Assembly (NCBI RefSeq): GCF_000002075.1
Contig: NW_004798050.1
Span: 108,966-172,965, forward strand
Direction: 5' to 3'
DNA length: 64,000 nt
DNA from: Aplysia californica
Taxonomy: Eukaryota; Mollusca; Gastropoda; Aplysiida; Aplysiidae
Positions within the stretch are counted from its first letter, which is position 1, and each line of letters begins with the position of its first letter. Below are positions 1 through 14,400 of the stretch, one piece after another. The notes under the pieces were generated by a model, which saw nothing but the letters and a program-made list of their open reading frames with translations, was not told where the DNA came from and did no database searches. Made by a program: the position numbers and the translations under genes.

Positions 1-85
1 TTCTATTTCCGTGTCTCCTGGTGTCAGGCTCGTCAGGAACGGGTGGTAGGCCCTCCCAATGTTTATGTTAAGTTTTCAAAAAAAA

Positions 86-256
86 TTTAGTAGAGGTTTT
101 ACGGCGCTCGCAACTGCATATGAGCGTCAGAAGATTAGAGATGTTTGTGTTACAAGAGAGTAACAAACATAAAAAAGAAGAAGTGGAGATAAGGACGATA
201 GATGCTTAAAAGGAAAGAAAAAATAAAACACACCAGAGCCCCCGCCAACCATCCAC
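86..256 (-). repeat. Family-A SINE-like repeat
   Basis: Diverged minus-oriented copy of the roughly 180-bp family. It has the tail GCGCTCGCAACTGCATA, the core ACAAGAGAGTAACAAACA and the head region CCCGCCAACCATCCAC. Confidence 0.7.
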
Positions 257-466
257 GTGTTTATGATATAGACAGTGGCGTCCTAGAGAAACTTGAAGAT
301 ATTATATTCACCCAATCATCGTGTTAACTCCTTGCACTACCCACTCATATTCATACAGCCTACTAATTTAAAGCTAACTGAATTCTACATTATATATTTT
401 TTTCATCCGAGTATTTTCAAAATCAAGAGCAAGATAAATAAACAAGCTTTAACTTTTGGGTTTTTG

Positions 467-630
467 TTTTAGTAAGTGTTTTACGACACTTGCAGCACAA
501 TAAGGTCATATAAGTGCCGAAGATTAGAGGTGTTACAAAAATACGAAAAAGGAGGAGAGATATCAGGATGATAGATGTTTGATAGGAAAGAAGGAGCAAA
601 TCACACCAGAGCACCCGCCAAACACCCCCA
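467..630 (-). repeat. Family-A SINE-like repeat
   Basis: Nearly full copy in minus orientation, from TTTTAGTAAGTGTTTTACG to GCACCCGCCAAACACCCC. Confidence 0.8.
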
Positions 631-700
631 CAGGGAAAGAGTAAGACAGCCAGAAACAAAAGAGAAAAAAAGTAGGATCTACCTGCGTTTCTTTTCTTTG

Positions 701-869
701 TTTTTAGTAATTGTATTATGACATTTGCAACAGTTTGGTCAAATAAGTGCCAAAGATTAGAGGTGTCACAAAAGAGTAACAAACACAAAAAAAGTAGGAG
801 AGATAAGGACAATAGATGTATGATAGAAAAGAAGAAGCAAACCACATCAGAGCACCTACCAAGCATCCG
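701..869 (-). repeat. Family-A SINE-like repeat
   Basis: Diverged but full-length minus copy, about 70 bp from the previous one. It keeps AAGTGCCAAAGATTAGAGG and AGAGCACCTACCAAGC. Confidence 0.75.
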
Positions 870-1533
870 CCTTCAATCTTTATGCATGGCTAACTAAAAC
901 AATGAACAATTGACAAAACCAAGACGAGAGAGCAGCTGTATACTTAAAAATAATTTATTTTACTGAAGTCAATGCAAGGCAAAATATTGTTGTTGTTCCT
1001 TTTCCTCTGATTCACTGCTCGCTACCAACAATAATGGCCATATACATACAAATACACAAAAAACGGGCACACACACACACGCTTTATTCGAAGGAATTTT
1101 AGTAATGAGTACTGGGAAATGGGACATTGTGCAGCAATGCCTTTTAAACTCTACAAATGCTTGGAAGTACAAGTATGGAGCTACACTAATCAGGGATAGT
1201 CAGGTGCACTACACACAATTATAATGAAATAATGAATGAAGAATAGGGTGAAAATGAATCACAACTACAAGCAACAGATATGACACCAGGTTGGATTTTA
1301 CATGTATTTCTCACTCAATTGGTAAATGCAATTTAGCGAGAAGTTGAATAACCCTGCTATGTATAAAATATCTATGCCAACAGGGAGGAGGAGCCTCAAA
1401 ATCTGTCAAAACATTGAAATCACAGTCCCATGAGGTACACCAAACTTCATAATCCACACTTTGAAGAGAATGCTATCCCTCTCAGCCTACCACCGACACT
1501 TGAACACAGAAAATAAGAGACTTTTAAAATGTT

Positions 1534-1710
1534 GTTTTAGTAAGAGTTTTACAGTAGGCCTACTTGCAACACAATATGGTCATATAAGTACAGAAGATTA
1601 CAGTTGTTACAAGAGAGTAACAAACACAAAAATGAAGGGTGGGGGAGATAAGATCGATAGACGTTTGATAGAAAAGAAGGAGCAATCCACATCAGAGCAC
1701 CCGCCAACCT
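1534..1710 (-). repeat. Family-A SINE-like repeat
   Basis: Full copy in minus orientation with a small insertion (AGGCCT) in the tail. Confidence 0.8.
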
Positions 1711-1903
1711 AACAGAGACTAAATAAAGAGGAAAAAGGAGGTGCAACGAAACAATGACAATTGCACCCCAGAGAGGAGAAGGTTCAACAAAAGAAGTAGA
1801 TCCCATAAATGCTCCAAAATAAACCCTAACCAAATTACCATAGCTGTCCTACTTTCACAGCAAATCCCAGGTCGACAACTGTGCGATATGCTTACAACAC
1901 ATT

Positions 1904-2346
1904 TGTGAGGCATCGTGGTGAAATCAGGCGCTCGTCAAAATAATGAAATCGAAGAAAGGGGCATTTCCCCCCCCAGTTTTGCAATTTTTATCAGAAGATT
2001 GTTTTTTGGCTTAACATCTTTTATTTATGTTCATATGAAAACACATTTCCATGTGAATTTTACTGAAAAACCTTACTTAAAGGCACAAAATATGGAATTT
2101 CCAGTTTTCAAGGACTCGTATGCTTTTGAAGTTACCAAATTTTGACGGACATTTTCTCATTAATTTAACCACTGAAACCAGGCTATCCCACCTTCTTCAA
2201 TCGCAAACATCTCAATTTCTATTCAAGCTTGAAGGATATTTTTTTAAATTGAAAGCAAGGCAAATGAATAAGCTTTCAGATGATATCAATAACTCCACAT
2301 GCCCAAAAATTGACAAGCGCCTGATTCCACCACGTTATGACACATT
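1904..2346. mobile_element. MITE family E, copy 1
   Basis: Imperfect terminal inverted repeats: TGTGAGGCATCGTGGTGAAA at the left, and TGTGTCATAACGTGGTGGAA when the right end is read on the minus strand, both continuing into ATCAGGCGC. No transposase is encoded. Confidence 0.75.
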
Positions 2347-2960
2347 TTAGCCCTTACTTTAGACATTGGTAGGGTAATTACCCGTAGGTCTAGTATGTTC
2401 TGCTCTCAGAAGACTCAAAGTGCTAAATAAGAAGCTTAAGTCTTTCTTCATGAAAAAACAGAGGTAGGCTACTGAGATTCGTCTGTAGTTAACCTGTAGA
2501 CCTCCCCATAAAAAGAAAAAAAAAGTGGGCACAAGTGCAAGGGCATTACACGTAGCCAGCAGAAAAATAAAACAATATAGAAAACTTTGGTCTGAACTTA
2601 CGGGATGGTAAATAAAACATTTTCTGTGCATCCACATTTAAGTTATAATGGAGGTGACCAAAAACCCCAAATGTAACACAGCAACCCACAAAATACCCTG
2701 CTTTGGAGGGGAAGTCAAAGCATCTTGTGAGACAGACTGGGATAGACACAAGGTCTCCAGAGGTAAAAGGTACACCAAATGGAGTTAAATGGGCTACACA
2801 TCATAGCCCTTGCACACAAGCGTTTTGGGTCCATGATCTCTAGTTTAGAGAAAATTGGATTTTTTGCACAGCTGAGAGGACAACAATCAAATAACACTGG
2901 CTCTTCATTTAACAAAAAGTCTGGGAGTGTTTTTAGCTTTAGTGAGTTGTTTTTTTAAAG

Positions 2961-3110
2961 TTTCAGTAGAGGTTTTACGGCGCTCGCAACTGCATAAGGT
3001 CATATGAACGCCAAGGGGTGGATGTCAACAGAGAAGTCCTTTTTACGGCACTTGCAACACAAAAAAGTCACAAAGAAAAGAAGTAGGAGAGATAGAGGTG
3101 ATGAATGTTT
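2961..3110 (-). repeat. Family-A/tail fragments
   Basis: Two partial units: the shared 3' tail alone (2961-3016, GGTTTTACGGCGCTCGCAAC) and a second partial copy (3036-3110) missing its 5' part. Both are in minus orientation. Confidence 0.65.
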
Positions 3111-3120
3111 TTGTTTTAGT

Positions 3121-3300
3121 TTGTTTTAGTAGAAGTTTTACGACGTTCACAACAGCATAAGGTCATACGAGCGCCAGAAGATTAGAGGTGTTACAAGGGA
3201 GTAACAAACATAAAAAAGAAGGAGGGGGGATAAAGATGATAAGATATTTGATACCAAATATGGACCAAACCACACCAAAGCGTTCGCCAACCACCCACCA
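3121..3300 (-). repeat. Family-A SINE-like repeat
   Basis: Full-length minus copy. Its tail resembles the B/D version (CATACGAGCGCC) more than the usual A version. Confidence 0.75.
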
Positions 3301-3555
3301 ACACAAATTTGGCAAAACTTTGAAATCTGAAAGCTGGGGAAATGCTAGAACGATATCCTAAGGGCAGAACACAGCATTGGGTCAAATTTTGTGAAATGTG
3401 GAGATAGAACACAGGCATACTGAGGTTACAACATACACTCATATATAACGGATTATCAAGAAGCATACTGACAAACTAACTGCCACATAACAGTCGCTGG
3501 AACAAAGAGAGGATAGCAGGTAAGAAAACCCCACAGCAGTAGCAGTCAAGACTAG

Positions 3556-3721
3556 TTTAGTTTTAGTAAGCGTTTTATGGCACTTACAACACAAATAAGT
3601 CATTAAAGATAAGAGGTGTTACTATTACTAGAGAGCAACATGCAAAGAAAAGAAGGTGGAGAGATAAGGACGATAGACTTTTGATAGGAAATAATAAGCA
3701 AACCATTCAGAGCACCCACCC
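3556..3721 (-). repeat. Family-A SINE-like repeat
   Basis: Minus-oriented copy with a short gap after the tail. Confidence 0.75.
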
Positions 3722-6700
3722 AGACTGGTTACATCCTTCACCCACCCAAACCTGAGTACAAACGAGCGTAAGTAAAAGCCCCTTATGAAGCAGTAAGGTC
3801 ACTTACATTTATGCGCCAGGACAAACCCTCAACACATATGTAACCTCGAGTAAAATTAAAAGAGGCGTGAGAAGAAAGCCAAGACAAAATGGTTAGGTCG
3901 GGGTAGCAAGTAGCATACCAGCATCGTCTCACAATAATGGTCAAGCTGCACTACAAAACAGCAAAATGAAAGTGATGAAAAGCAGAGTCAAATACACCAG
4001 GTAATTTGTTGCTAACCATAATCAACAGAAGGAATCTAAATCATACCAGTTCAAGACTTGGTCGAGCACATTAAAAACCAATTACTGCCCTTCGGGAAAC
4101 TACTTGAACTTATGCTGCTGATCTGACAAAGTTTTGAGAGACATTAAAAACACCTTCAACAAATCCCAGAACATGTGAGCAGAACAAAACATACCTAAAC
4201 TTATAGACAGAACATAAGAATAATGTAGTTCATGGGACATCAGCAAATAAGACCCCACCCCCAATTACAAAGAAACACCTTGCAGAAACGCAAAAGCAAA
4301 CTTCCCCATATATTCTTTTCCGCAGACACACAAGTACAGAATCAATACACCGAAATACATGCATCTGAAAGGACACCCTGCAGTAACACTTACCCCTAAA
4401 GGCAAAGACACAACGTTACACAAAAGACCAGGCAGCAACTTGAGACAATCAACCAGACTTGACGAGACAGCTGAATGTGCTTGTCTGTCCAACAGAGAAC
4501 ACACACAAAACAACCCCAAAACCCACAAAGTACTGTCTGCAATATAGCTGTGTTACCATACCCATTGAAACGTTGTCACATACAGATGTTATAATAAGAA
4601 TAACAATTGTTTCCCTTCTATTTTCTTGTATATTGACAGATAAACAAAGAGGAACTGGACAGATAAGAAGAGATGAATTGTCAGCTGTCAGCAGCTCAGG
4701 AAACTATGGCTCCAAAAACTCAACACTTGTTTAAGTAGATCCCTGCAGAGTAAAAGATGACAATAGAACATGAAGCTTGGAGACACTGACAAAAAGTTCA
4801 TTTCGACAGTCGAAAAGTTGAACTAAAATCGTTGTCTGACCTTAGTGATAGTGGCGAAAAAAACCCATTTGTGTCATGTCAATCAGGGAGCAAGATAATA
4901 GTAAAAGGTCAAGTTCAAAAGAGGCACTCAGGACGAGAAAGGAACGATAGCAAGATAGGAATCCTCACTGCATCCACTGCAAAATAATATACCATGGTTT
5001 GAAAACAAATACCAGAGCCAAAGCTATATCATACACATTCTAGGTTTTCCTCTTCCCTGAATGCAAATTAATATTCTTTGTTTTCTGTGGCATTTAAATT
5101 TTCAGTTTCAAAATGACACCAAAATTGTATGCAATCTATATAATCGTACTTCAAGCAATCAACCATTTCCCTAAAAAAATTAAATAGGACATTTAATTCA
5201 TCTCAGACAACGAAATGCATACATACTACTAATAGAAATTTCTTACAAGTTATAAATGAGTGTCATAAGGCATCAGCTTGCTTTACTGCTTGCTCAACCC
5301 AAGCAGCTCAGTGAAATGTAAATCAACGCAAGGTAGCAGGGGTATCAAATACTGATATATGTGTTCAATAAAACAAGAATCAGAAAAGAATGTGTAAATC
5401 ATAAATCAGTTCCATCAGATCTGCAGATAAAGATATGGATCCAGACAATTATGAGACAAGGTAACAAGAATGGCCTCTGGACAGACAATCAGGTCAAGAC
5501 CAACCTTTTCAGGGTTTCATTTTCATGTGAGAATATTTTCAGAAGCCACTGGGAAGTATTTAAAAATAAAAAAGGGGGACATTGAGTTCAACAAAAAAGA
5601 CATGAGCTATCATACAAGTGGACACACAAAGCTTATGGCATTTGACATTTCCAGTTATCAAGAAATATCTAGAGACTCCTTCCAGTGTCAGAGTTCCAAA
5701 ACATGTCAATCATATTAAAGGGCGGAAAAATGCTGCGGCAGAACATGCAAAGCACACACCACAGCAATAACTGCAGCATCCCTTACACCATGCCCAAAAC
5801 ACCAAAGAGTAAGTCAAGACTAAAAAGAAAAGCACTAGGAACATGGCCAAAAAACAATACATCAGCAGCCTTACACTTGATATACCTTGTTTTTACGCTG
5901 ATTTAGAGCAGCAATATGAAGACTGCAATTCACAAGTGACGAATAATTGTTTGAGCAGACTGCATCTACCATAGTATTGTTTACTCAACACAACATACTC
6001 CCGATTGCATTTATAAAGAACAAGCTAACAAAATTACTAACTTTGATCACGGCTTTTTGCTAACTTAGGTCAACAAACTTGCTCAAAAACAAGGACAGAA
6101 TTAAAAAACACAAGATTGTGAACACAAAGGAAAAGGGAATAGAAATTTTTTTTTTTTGAAGTTCACACAAAGCAAAATGTGGGGAAAAACAAAAATTATT
6201 ATCACCAGTTCTCTTACTATAAGGCTTAATGCTGAAATTCAACTATTATCCCTCCAGCTTACAAATACACTGCCTTTTACAGTTCATATTTTCACCATTT
6301 GCAACTTTATCATGAAATTGAAACATTGCAATAAAGCATAATGACGGCAATGACAAGGGCAGGCATTTTTTCCTGACCATGTGGTAGCAATAAGAGCTGG
6401 AATCTGGGGACACGGGCGAAGGGTCTTATTTCCTTTTCCTCTGCTGTTGACGATTAAAATAGGATTGAAATATTTACAATTAATTTTCTAATGGAATCAA
6501 TGGAATGGACTCCAGAAGTGATATAAATCAAGCCAGTCTAAAACACAATGGACAAGTAATGATATACCTATCTCTCTCCCCTCCCCTGTTTTCCATTTCG
6601 TTATAACACAGGTCTATTAATAACGTTAAAAAATGTACTGGCACATTTCATCCTTGGTAGTGAAACTACTCGGTGAAGCATTCCATATTTACAGACTTTT

Positions 6701-6868
6701 AAAAACACTTTCTTTCACTGCCAGCTGAAAATTTCAAAACACCATATCAACAATAGATTTGTAAGTAGTCCGAGTTTGTGACGGAGATAGAACAATTTCA
6801 ATTTCTTGATCATCACAGAACACAGTGTGGGGCCGTTGGTAAAAATTTCATTGGACAGGCAACGGTCA

Positions 6869-9800
6869 TCACTTGACTGAGTATTCTTTCTTCAGCCGCA
6901 GGACGTCAGCGGAGCTGTACGCACTCGAGCTGGTCTTGGACAAAATGTCGAGGACTCCAGCCACCTCTGCATGGACAGAATGTCAAAAGACAGGGGGTTT
7001 TGTTTTTGTTTTGTTTTTAGTTAAGAATGTTATGGCACTTGCAAAACAATTAGGTCAAATAAGTGCCAAAGATTAGAGGTGTTACAGGAGAGTAACAAAC
7101 ACAAAAAATGGAGGAGAGATAAGGATGATAGATATTTGATAGGAAAAAAAGGAGCAAACTACACCAGAGCACCTGCCAAATCACATTTTACAGTTGGAGT
7201 ACATAAATAAATTCAACAGAAACTATTGCTCTACTCTACAAAATCAAAAATAAAATTTGACAATCTAAAAAAACTAGTAAAATAAAACAACTAAGCTAAA
7301 AATATTTGTGCTGTTTTAGGTTCATTTCGCATGTGAGTTGTATTTTACAACAATGAGTCAGCCCCAAAAAAGTAACATTTTGTCGGCAATAGATCAGGAT
7401 GACCAACACGGAAAAGAAGTAGATGGAGCAGACCCAACAAGAGAGCCCATCAACTACATCTTTCATGGGGATAGAACAGAGACAAACATCTTTAATAAGA
7501 AAGACACATTCGGAGGGAAGCCCAGATAATGCTGTCACCCATTACACTCTTAAACCATGGTATCAGGAACAAAAAACAAAAACAAAAAAACCAATGTAGA
7601 TGTACGCCAGTTTTGGAAACAGCAAGCTGCAAAAAATAGGAGGACATAACTGGTAACCGGTTTCATGAAAATTTTTCAACACGAGATTATAAAACCCCTC
7701 AAAAACCTTTCTGATTTGAATGATGACATAAAACAAAAAACTCCCCAAAGTACTTTTTCACTGTGTAATAAAAGCACATCCTGACTCCTGATTTTCTTTG
7801 ACAACCCACAGATCAACCTGTGCAATGTTTTTTATTTAGAAAGCAATAAAAACGAGTAGATCTATTTCTTCCAGTTAAGTGGTTAGTGCATAGCTTAACT
7901 GAAATGTAGACTGACCTTTCTTTTCCTTTGAAGTCATGAACATGGAGACAGTGGAAAAACGGGGCACCTTGCATAAGTTATCCAGAATCTGGTAGCCTTG
8001 ATCCACTTCACCTGTGAAAAAATTAGACAAATTTAGTTAATAAGCTCTGTAATAGATTTAAGAAATAAAAAAATAGGCAGCATTACAGTGTCGAGTATCC
8101 TTTGGTATAATCCACACACGACTCCAAGTATACTCACTCACACATCATTAAAGATTCATAAATTTGGCTCAAGTCAGGCTAAATTGAAACTGATCAGCTA
8201 TATTCCCATAATACCCTATCACCCTATTATATTTTTAAGATATGCAATCACATTTTTTAACACTATGAGTAAGATAAATCCAATAGAAATAACAGCTCTG
8301 ATCTATGAAAAACAAAAAAATCATTTCAACACTAGGAAAAAAACCCAAACTACCATCAAAATGTTTGAGTTGCATGTACCACACATACAACAACTTCACC
8401 AGTACTGGCACATGTAACACCCACCATGGAAAAAAAAATAACATGGCTTATGATGCAACACTTGTTTTCCTTTTAGTTTTAGTAAAAGTTTTACAGCACT
8501 TGCAACACAATAAGGTCATATAAGTGCCGAAGAATAGATCGTTTTACAAGAGAGTAGCATACATAAAAAAGAAGAAGGGGAGATAAGGACGACAGATGTA
8601 TGATAGGAAAGAATGAGCTAACCACACCAGAGCACCCGCCAACCACCCACACTTGTTTTCCTTGGAACGGTGAAGTGAAACCACCCACTAGACAAAAATA
8701 AGGTATTTTCAGACAGAACATTCCAGGACACTGGGGAAAAGAGGTGAAATATACGAGTGTAGGAAAAAATACTATAGCCCAGATAGAAGTGAATAGACAC
8801 GGAGAAGCAAGCAGTCACATAACTTTCTCATACCAGTAATAATACCATTAACAATAATTCATAAGCTGGAGCTTTAGTTTCAGTTTCAGAAAGTTTTACA
8901 GCATTTGCAACAAAATTAGGTCACATAAGTGCAGAAGATTAGAGGTGTTACAAGAGAGTAACAAACACAAAAAAGGAGGAGGGAAGATAAGGACAATATA
9001 TGTTAGACACTAGAGCACCCACCAACTAAGCTAGAGCAAAAAATAATTTTTTAATCTCATTAATCTAGAGCTAGACATAAAAATAGGGTTGGCTATGTAC
9101 ACTTTCAGGGCTTAATTTTATTGTTTTAAGTCGGAAACACACCCAAGGGAATCATCATCATCAACCGATAAGGGACATGGCCAGAAAGAGTAGAAGAACA
9201 CAGGATAAAACACATAGTGTACTGAAAAAAATAATGCAAAGCAAACAAAATAACTTACCCTTCAGCACCATTTCTTCATACACACATCGAACAATGATCT
9301 GCAACATTTGTCCGTCCAGTTTATTACTGATAACTGAAGAAGAAACAAACAAAAAAAAGTGTGATGACGTGGTGGAATCAGGTGCTCGTCAGTTTTTGGG
9401 CATATAGGGTTATTGGTATCTTCATAAAGCTTTTTCATTTGCCTTCCGTTAAGTGAAAAAAATATCCATCTATGTTCAATTGAACGTAAAATATCTGCGA
9501 TTGAAGGAGGACAAGGTTTGGCAACTTCCATAGCCTAAGAGCCCTTGGAAACAGAAAATTTACATTTTTTGTGCCATTAATCAATGTTTTTCAGTAAAAT
9601 CCACACAGAAATGTTTTTAAATGGACAGAAAAGATGTTGAGCCAAAAAAAAAAAAAAAATTGGAAAAAAAACTGCCCATTGGCAAAAAGCCGTTTTCTTT
9701 CATTTCATTATTTTGACGAGCACCTGATTTCACCACGATGCCTCACAAATGTATATCAACACAGAGGGAATGGCATGGTATAAATCTTTTTGTTTTAGTA

Positions 9801-11426
9801 AGAGTTTTACAGCACTAGCAAGAAAAATAAGTAATATAAATGCCGAAGATTAGAGGAGTTACAAGAGAGTAAAAAGGAGAGAGATAAGGACGATAGATGT
9901 TTGACAAGAAAGAAGGAACAAACTGCACAAGGGCATCTGCCAACCAACTACCCACCGGTATAAATCTACTCTCCCTTTCAACACGGAGATGTAAATAAAG
10001 AAATTTTAATATTATGATCTTGGACTGAACATTCATTCCAAATTGGATTGAGCAAAGAGTGTAGAACCATGGAAAATCTTCAAACAAGTGAAGCCCAATA
10101 ATGTCTACATGTTGTTAGGGACCTTGACCGTGACCATCACTGATTTATTTATAGAGGCAACAGCCATCCATGTCCAGGTGAGTTTTAGCCTCTTTTTCCT
10201 GTCTGCAGATTAATATTCTTTTTTCCAATTTATTGGTTCTGCTATGTTGTTAGGGATAAGAACTAGGAATGGAGACGGCAAATCGACGCAACAAAAATAT
10301 GAGGTCGCAATGAGAACATGTGTTCTACAGCAATATTCAAAAAATGATTAAAGAGAAACTTAGCAGAAAGTGGAGCTTGAAATAAGTATTTTAAAAATAA
10401 AAAAAATCAGGAGAGGAAAAGTCATTCTTTCAACACTACTCAAAGCATCCAGTGGCAAATAGCTTCACAAATGAGCTGCAAGTTTCTCTTCACATTTATG
10501 CCACCTACATGATAGATTAGAACAGTCTATATTCGGGGGATTTTTTTTTGGGGGGGGAGGGAGTGTGCCTCTCATACATATTTACACATGGCAATGACTT
10601 TCGACAGCAGTCTTGTGATGGAGCTCAAAAGGCATCATTACCTTAATGAGCTGCTCTTCAACTTAAAGAAACAGGCACAGATTTAAAAAAAAAAAAAGAA
10701 TGAATAAAGTCAAAATTGTCTAAGATGGTAAGCTATAGTAAAGGAAAAAAGTGGCCATCTTAGACAGGTGGGTGTCTTACACAGCATAATTATAATATCT
10801 TAATCCTATCAGTACCGCCCTGGGGTCATTTTGTACCCCTGGGGATGTACTCTCCACATTTTAGAATACTTCTAGATCTAGTACAAAGATCTCTTAAACA
10901 CTTTCAGTATTTCTCAAAAAATCATTTTGACAGGCTGCTATGCAAAGCGTACAGATCGGATTAACGAGTAAATTTCCTCTTTGGAAAGCAGTGGCACGGA
11001 GTTCCCCACGTCATATGGATACGATAGTAAAACACAACGTATGGATAGGGTTAAAAAATAAAAGGGTAGGAACTAGGAAGGGACTGTTTGTATGGGTGAT
11101 TGTCTTATACAGGTGGCCATTAGAGCAGGTTCAAGTACCCTCGACTTATTCAATAGTATTACCTGATGCAAGGTCAACAGGAGCGACCTGCCGTAAGATC
11201 TCAGCATACGGTTGGATGCCCTGACAAGGCTTTAGAGAGTTCCAGGCTTGGCAAAACTCGTAAGGCGTCGTCTTCATCAGCCGTGGGGCGATGGGTGGCG
11301 CCACCGGTGGACTTTGCACCGTCGTCTCAGCAGACTTCTTCTCTGCATTGCCTCCTTTCGATTTGACCCCTAATGAAGGTTGGGACGATTTAGCCCCTCT
11401 GAGCTTACTTTGGGATTTCATCTTAT
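6869..11426 (-). CDS. SPAG1: SPAG1 exons 21-24, RPAP3_C domain and stop (to residue 1142)
   Basis: Exons are 11163..11426, 9259..9333, 7916..8011 and 6869..6966. After a Lys/Ser/Pro-rich stretch the domain starts PPIAPRLMKTTPYEFCQAWN and continues LRQVAPVDLAS, VISNKLDGQMLQIIVRCVYE, GYQILDNLCKVPRFSTVSMF and SADVLRLKKEYSVK before TGA. It aligns with the C-terminal RPAP3_C domain of SPAG1 (TAPKDLPMFLSNKLEGD in human), which recruits RUVBL1/2 in R2TP-like complexes. The last exon begins after a CAG acceptor and has no in-frame ATG. Confidence 0.93.
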
Positions 11427-14400
11427 CTGAAATGAAAGAAAACGATAATAAGGATTAATGTCATACTACTTTACATAAGCATTATTAACTCTTTTAGTGC
11501 CAAGATTTATCAGCACATGGCTGTATAGTGTACTGAATGACAGTGATGTATCAGTGTATGGTACTGAAAGAGTTAAAAGGAACAAAGAATTGAAAACTTA
11601 GAATTATCACACTGCAGTCAAACCTGTCCAAGACAACCACCAACTGTCTATGAGAAAAGTGGATATCTGAGGCAGGTTGTTCTCTTGGACAGTGTAATTA
11701 TAATACAGAAAAAAATGCCAAGGGGGAACGTGGGAAGTAATCGTAAATACGGGTGATCACCTTCGACAGCATCGACTGCAATCTTCTACCAAACCATAGA
11801 ATTGCATTCAGAACTATGTCAGCACAATAAAGTCCACACAATTATTTTGTGATTGTAAACAGTAGTACGTTTGAGAAATATATATAGAAAAGCACAAAAT
11901 TGGAAATTAACTTATCGAGACTTAAAACGCTAATAATGCAGCGAAGTCATGTTTCCTTTCAGAAGAAGTTGCACCCTCAAACAGCTCTAGGAGCAAGATC
12001 AATTGTGCGTAGTAAGGTATCATGTGAAAAATTTGATCAAACACTGGAGAAAAAAGTATAAAAATAGCATTTAACAGTCTAACAGGGAGTTGTTTTTCAA
12101 TAGATTACAACCCCCCCCCCCCAAAAAAAATTTTTTTTAAAATAAAGGAACAACCCCCCCCCCACAAAGAGAACGAATCTAAACTTGAATTTTTTTTTTC
12201 AAAAAGGGCAAACAAACTAACAGAAACTGTCAAAACAATAATTTGATATGAGCACCCATTTACTGCTTGCCCTGACCAAAAGGCACTACTGCTCACCTCC
12301 AGCCTTCACCCTGACAGGTTTTTCCTCCTCTTCCTCATCATCCACCTCCTCGATTTTCATCCTCTTTCTCAGCTTGGTGTCCTGGTCTGGGGCCTGCTTT
12401 TTTTGTTTCAGTTTCTCCAGCTCCTAGAAAGAATTCAGGTTTTTTGAGTAACAGTTTTATGTTTTAGTAAGCGTTTTATGGTACTTTCAACACAATTAGG
12501 TCATACAAGTGCTGAAGATTAGAGGTGTTACTAAACAGTAATGAACACAAAAAAGAAGGACAGGTGATTTGTTTGTTTTAGTTTGAGCAAAGAGAAGCAC
12601 ATCGACACGATAACGGTCATTTAGTACTGGGAAAAAGTAAGATAGACAAAGTGCCAAAAATGTAGGTGTTTTTATAGAGTAATAGTACATACAAAGTAAA
12701 AGAGGAGAAATTAGGACGATAGATATGTTTGATAAAAAAAAAAGAAGGAAACCACATGGGAGTACCTGCCAATCACCCACTCCTGCCATTTGAGTTTTGA
12801 GTAAAGAAAAGCACCTCCACACAATAATGGTCATATACCAAAGGGAGAAGCAAGACAATTGATTCTTTTTTTTTTCTTTGGTAAGAGCTTTACGGCACTT
12901 GTAACACAATATGGTCATATAAGTGCCGAAGATTAGAGATATTACAAGAGAGCAACTAACACACAGATTAAAAAGGAGAGCTGAGGACGATAGATGTTTG
13001 ATAGACAGACAGAAACAGCAGAGGAAAAATTAAAAGAAAAAGGTACTACCAGTGGCACCCTCCAACCACCCGCGCATTCCGGGCAAGATGGTGTCAAAAG
13101 GTTGGGACATCAACACAGAATTATTTGTAAACACACAGCATACACAGGCACTCTTGGACTGGGGCTCCTATAGCACAGGGGCTAGTGAGCTCAGGCTAAC
13201 AATAAGGTCAGTTTAGTTTTAGTAAGAGTTTTACTGCACTTGCAACACAATAAGGTCATATAAGTGCCGAAGATTACTAAAGTTGTTACAAGAGAGTAAC
13301 AAACACAAAAAAGAAGAAGGGGAGAGAAGGACGATAGATGTTTGATAGAAAAGAAGCAAACCACACCACAGCACCCGCCAATCACCCACACAATAAGGTC
13401 AAGCATATACGTCAGTGACACTGTGTTAAGGTGAGTGGTCCCTGAGCAAGACACAACAGTCGTAGCTCAAATATGGTGCGCAGCACAGTGGTGACCAGCA
13501 ATGATGAGTTTGTCAGATTGTCTGCTTTGCTTGTTTGGGTAAAGCCATTTATTGCAGGGAAAGAGAGAGACAGAAAGTCAGAAACAACGGATAGAATGGA
13601 AAAAAAAAATTTTTTTTAAATAATAAAAATTTGTTGACCATCATCATCCAGTACCAGATCTGCGACAGACATCGGCGATCATGGTTTTCCATTCATTCTT
13701 TTGCTCAAATGCTCTCGGATGTTGACAATACTGCTGTGATATAGAGTGTTATGTGACACTGATGAGTTATTTTATAAATGTCTTGTACTTTTAATTGTAA
13801 ACTTTATTTCCCTTCAAAGATTAAGAAATGTGGTATCTCATTTTTCAGTTTTATTTCTTCAGAAAAACAAAACTGGATATTTTCGACATTGTTTAATGGC
13901 ATTGGTGCAACTAGAAATTGGGAAAAGATTCAATATAAAAAAATTCTGCTCCGCAGATTCTCTCTCACCTTCTGTTTACAGTCTCATTATCATATCTATC
14001 TGCCGCGCTAAAGCGTAAATCAGTTGCAACACATAGCACATTCTTGACCCCAAAATGACATACCTCTTTGTAGCATTTTTTCACAACCTCCATTTCTTTC
14101 TTTGCAGCTGTATTCTTTGGTTCCACCCGAAGGAGATCAATCAAATCTTGAAGACTCTGTTTGTATAGTTGCTGACTCTGACAGAATGATGAAAAATCAA
14201 AAAGAATCATGAGAGGATTTCATTTCATCAAGCTGACAGAACTAAATGAACACACTGCCCTAAAAGTTAAATGGGAGTACAAAAACACGCTGATGGCTAC
14301 ATGAAACCCCCCCAGATCAGCTGGTGCTGCACTATAGAGACCATCATAATAAAATTTACTTTCACCAGCAAAACAAGATACCTTCAAATAAAAGATTTGA

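Larger units (their letters stand above)
1..6868. other. SPAG1 3' flank: UTR or intergenic sequence with repeats
   Basis: No protein-coding exon was recognised. The first 3.7 kb are packed with minus-oriented family-A repeats and one MITE E. From 3.73 to 6.87 kb the sequence is A-rich, unique-looking, and has no ORF with recognisable content. Part of it is presumably SPAG1 3' UTR, but no convincing canonical poly(A) signal was found close to the stop on the minus strand, so the transcript end is not placed. Confidence 0.5.

Noticed and set aside
423-866. 147-codon minus-strand open frame at the left end
   Set aside because: It spans two neighbouring family-A repeats and has only repeat-derived, hydrophobic low-complexity sequence.
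4265-4734. Overlapping open frames of 60-90 codons between 4.2 and 4.8 kb
   Set aside because: No family similarity, no splice support and ordinary AT-rich composition; most likely chance frames in UTR or intergenic DNA.
13191-13454. Open frame with a Cys/Leu-rich peptide (LLCCKCRKTLTKTK type), recurring at many places
   Set aside because: It is the chance translation of the family-A repeat; the same peptide appears wherever the repeat occurs and has no codon-level conservation.
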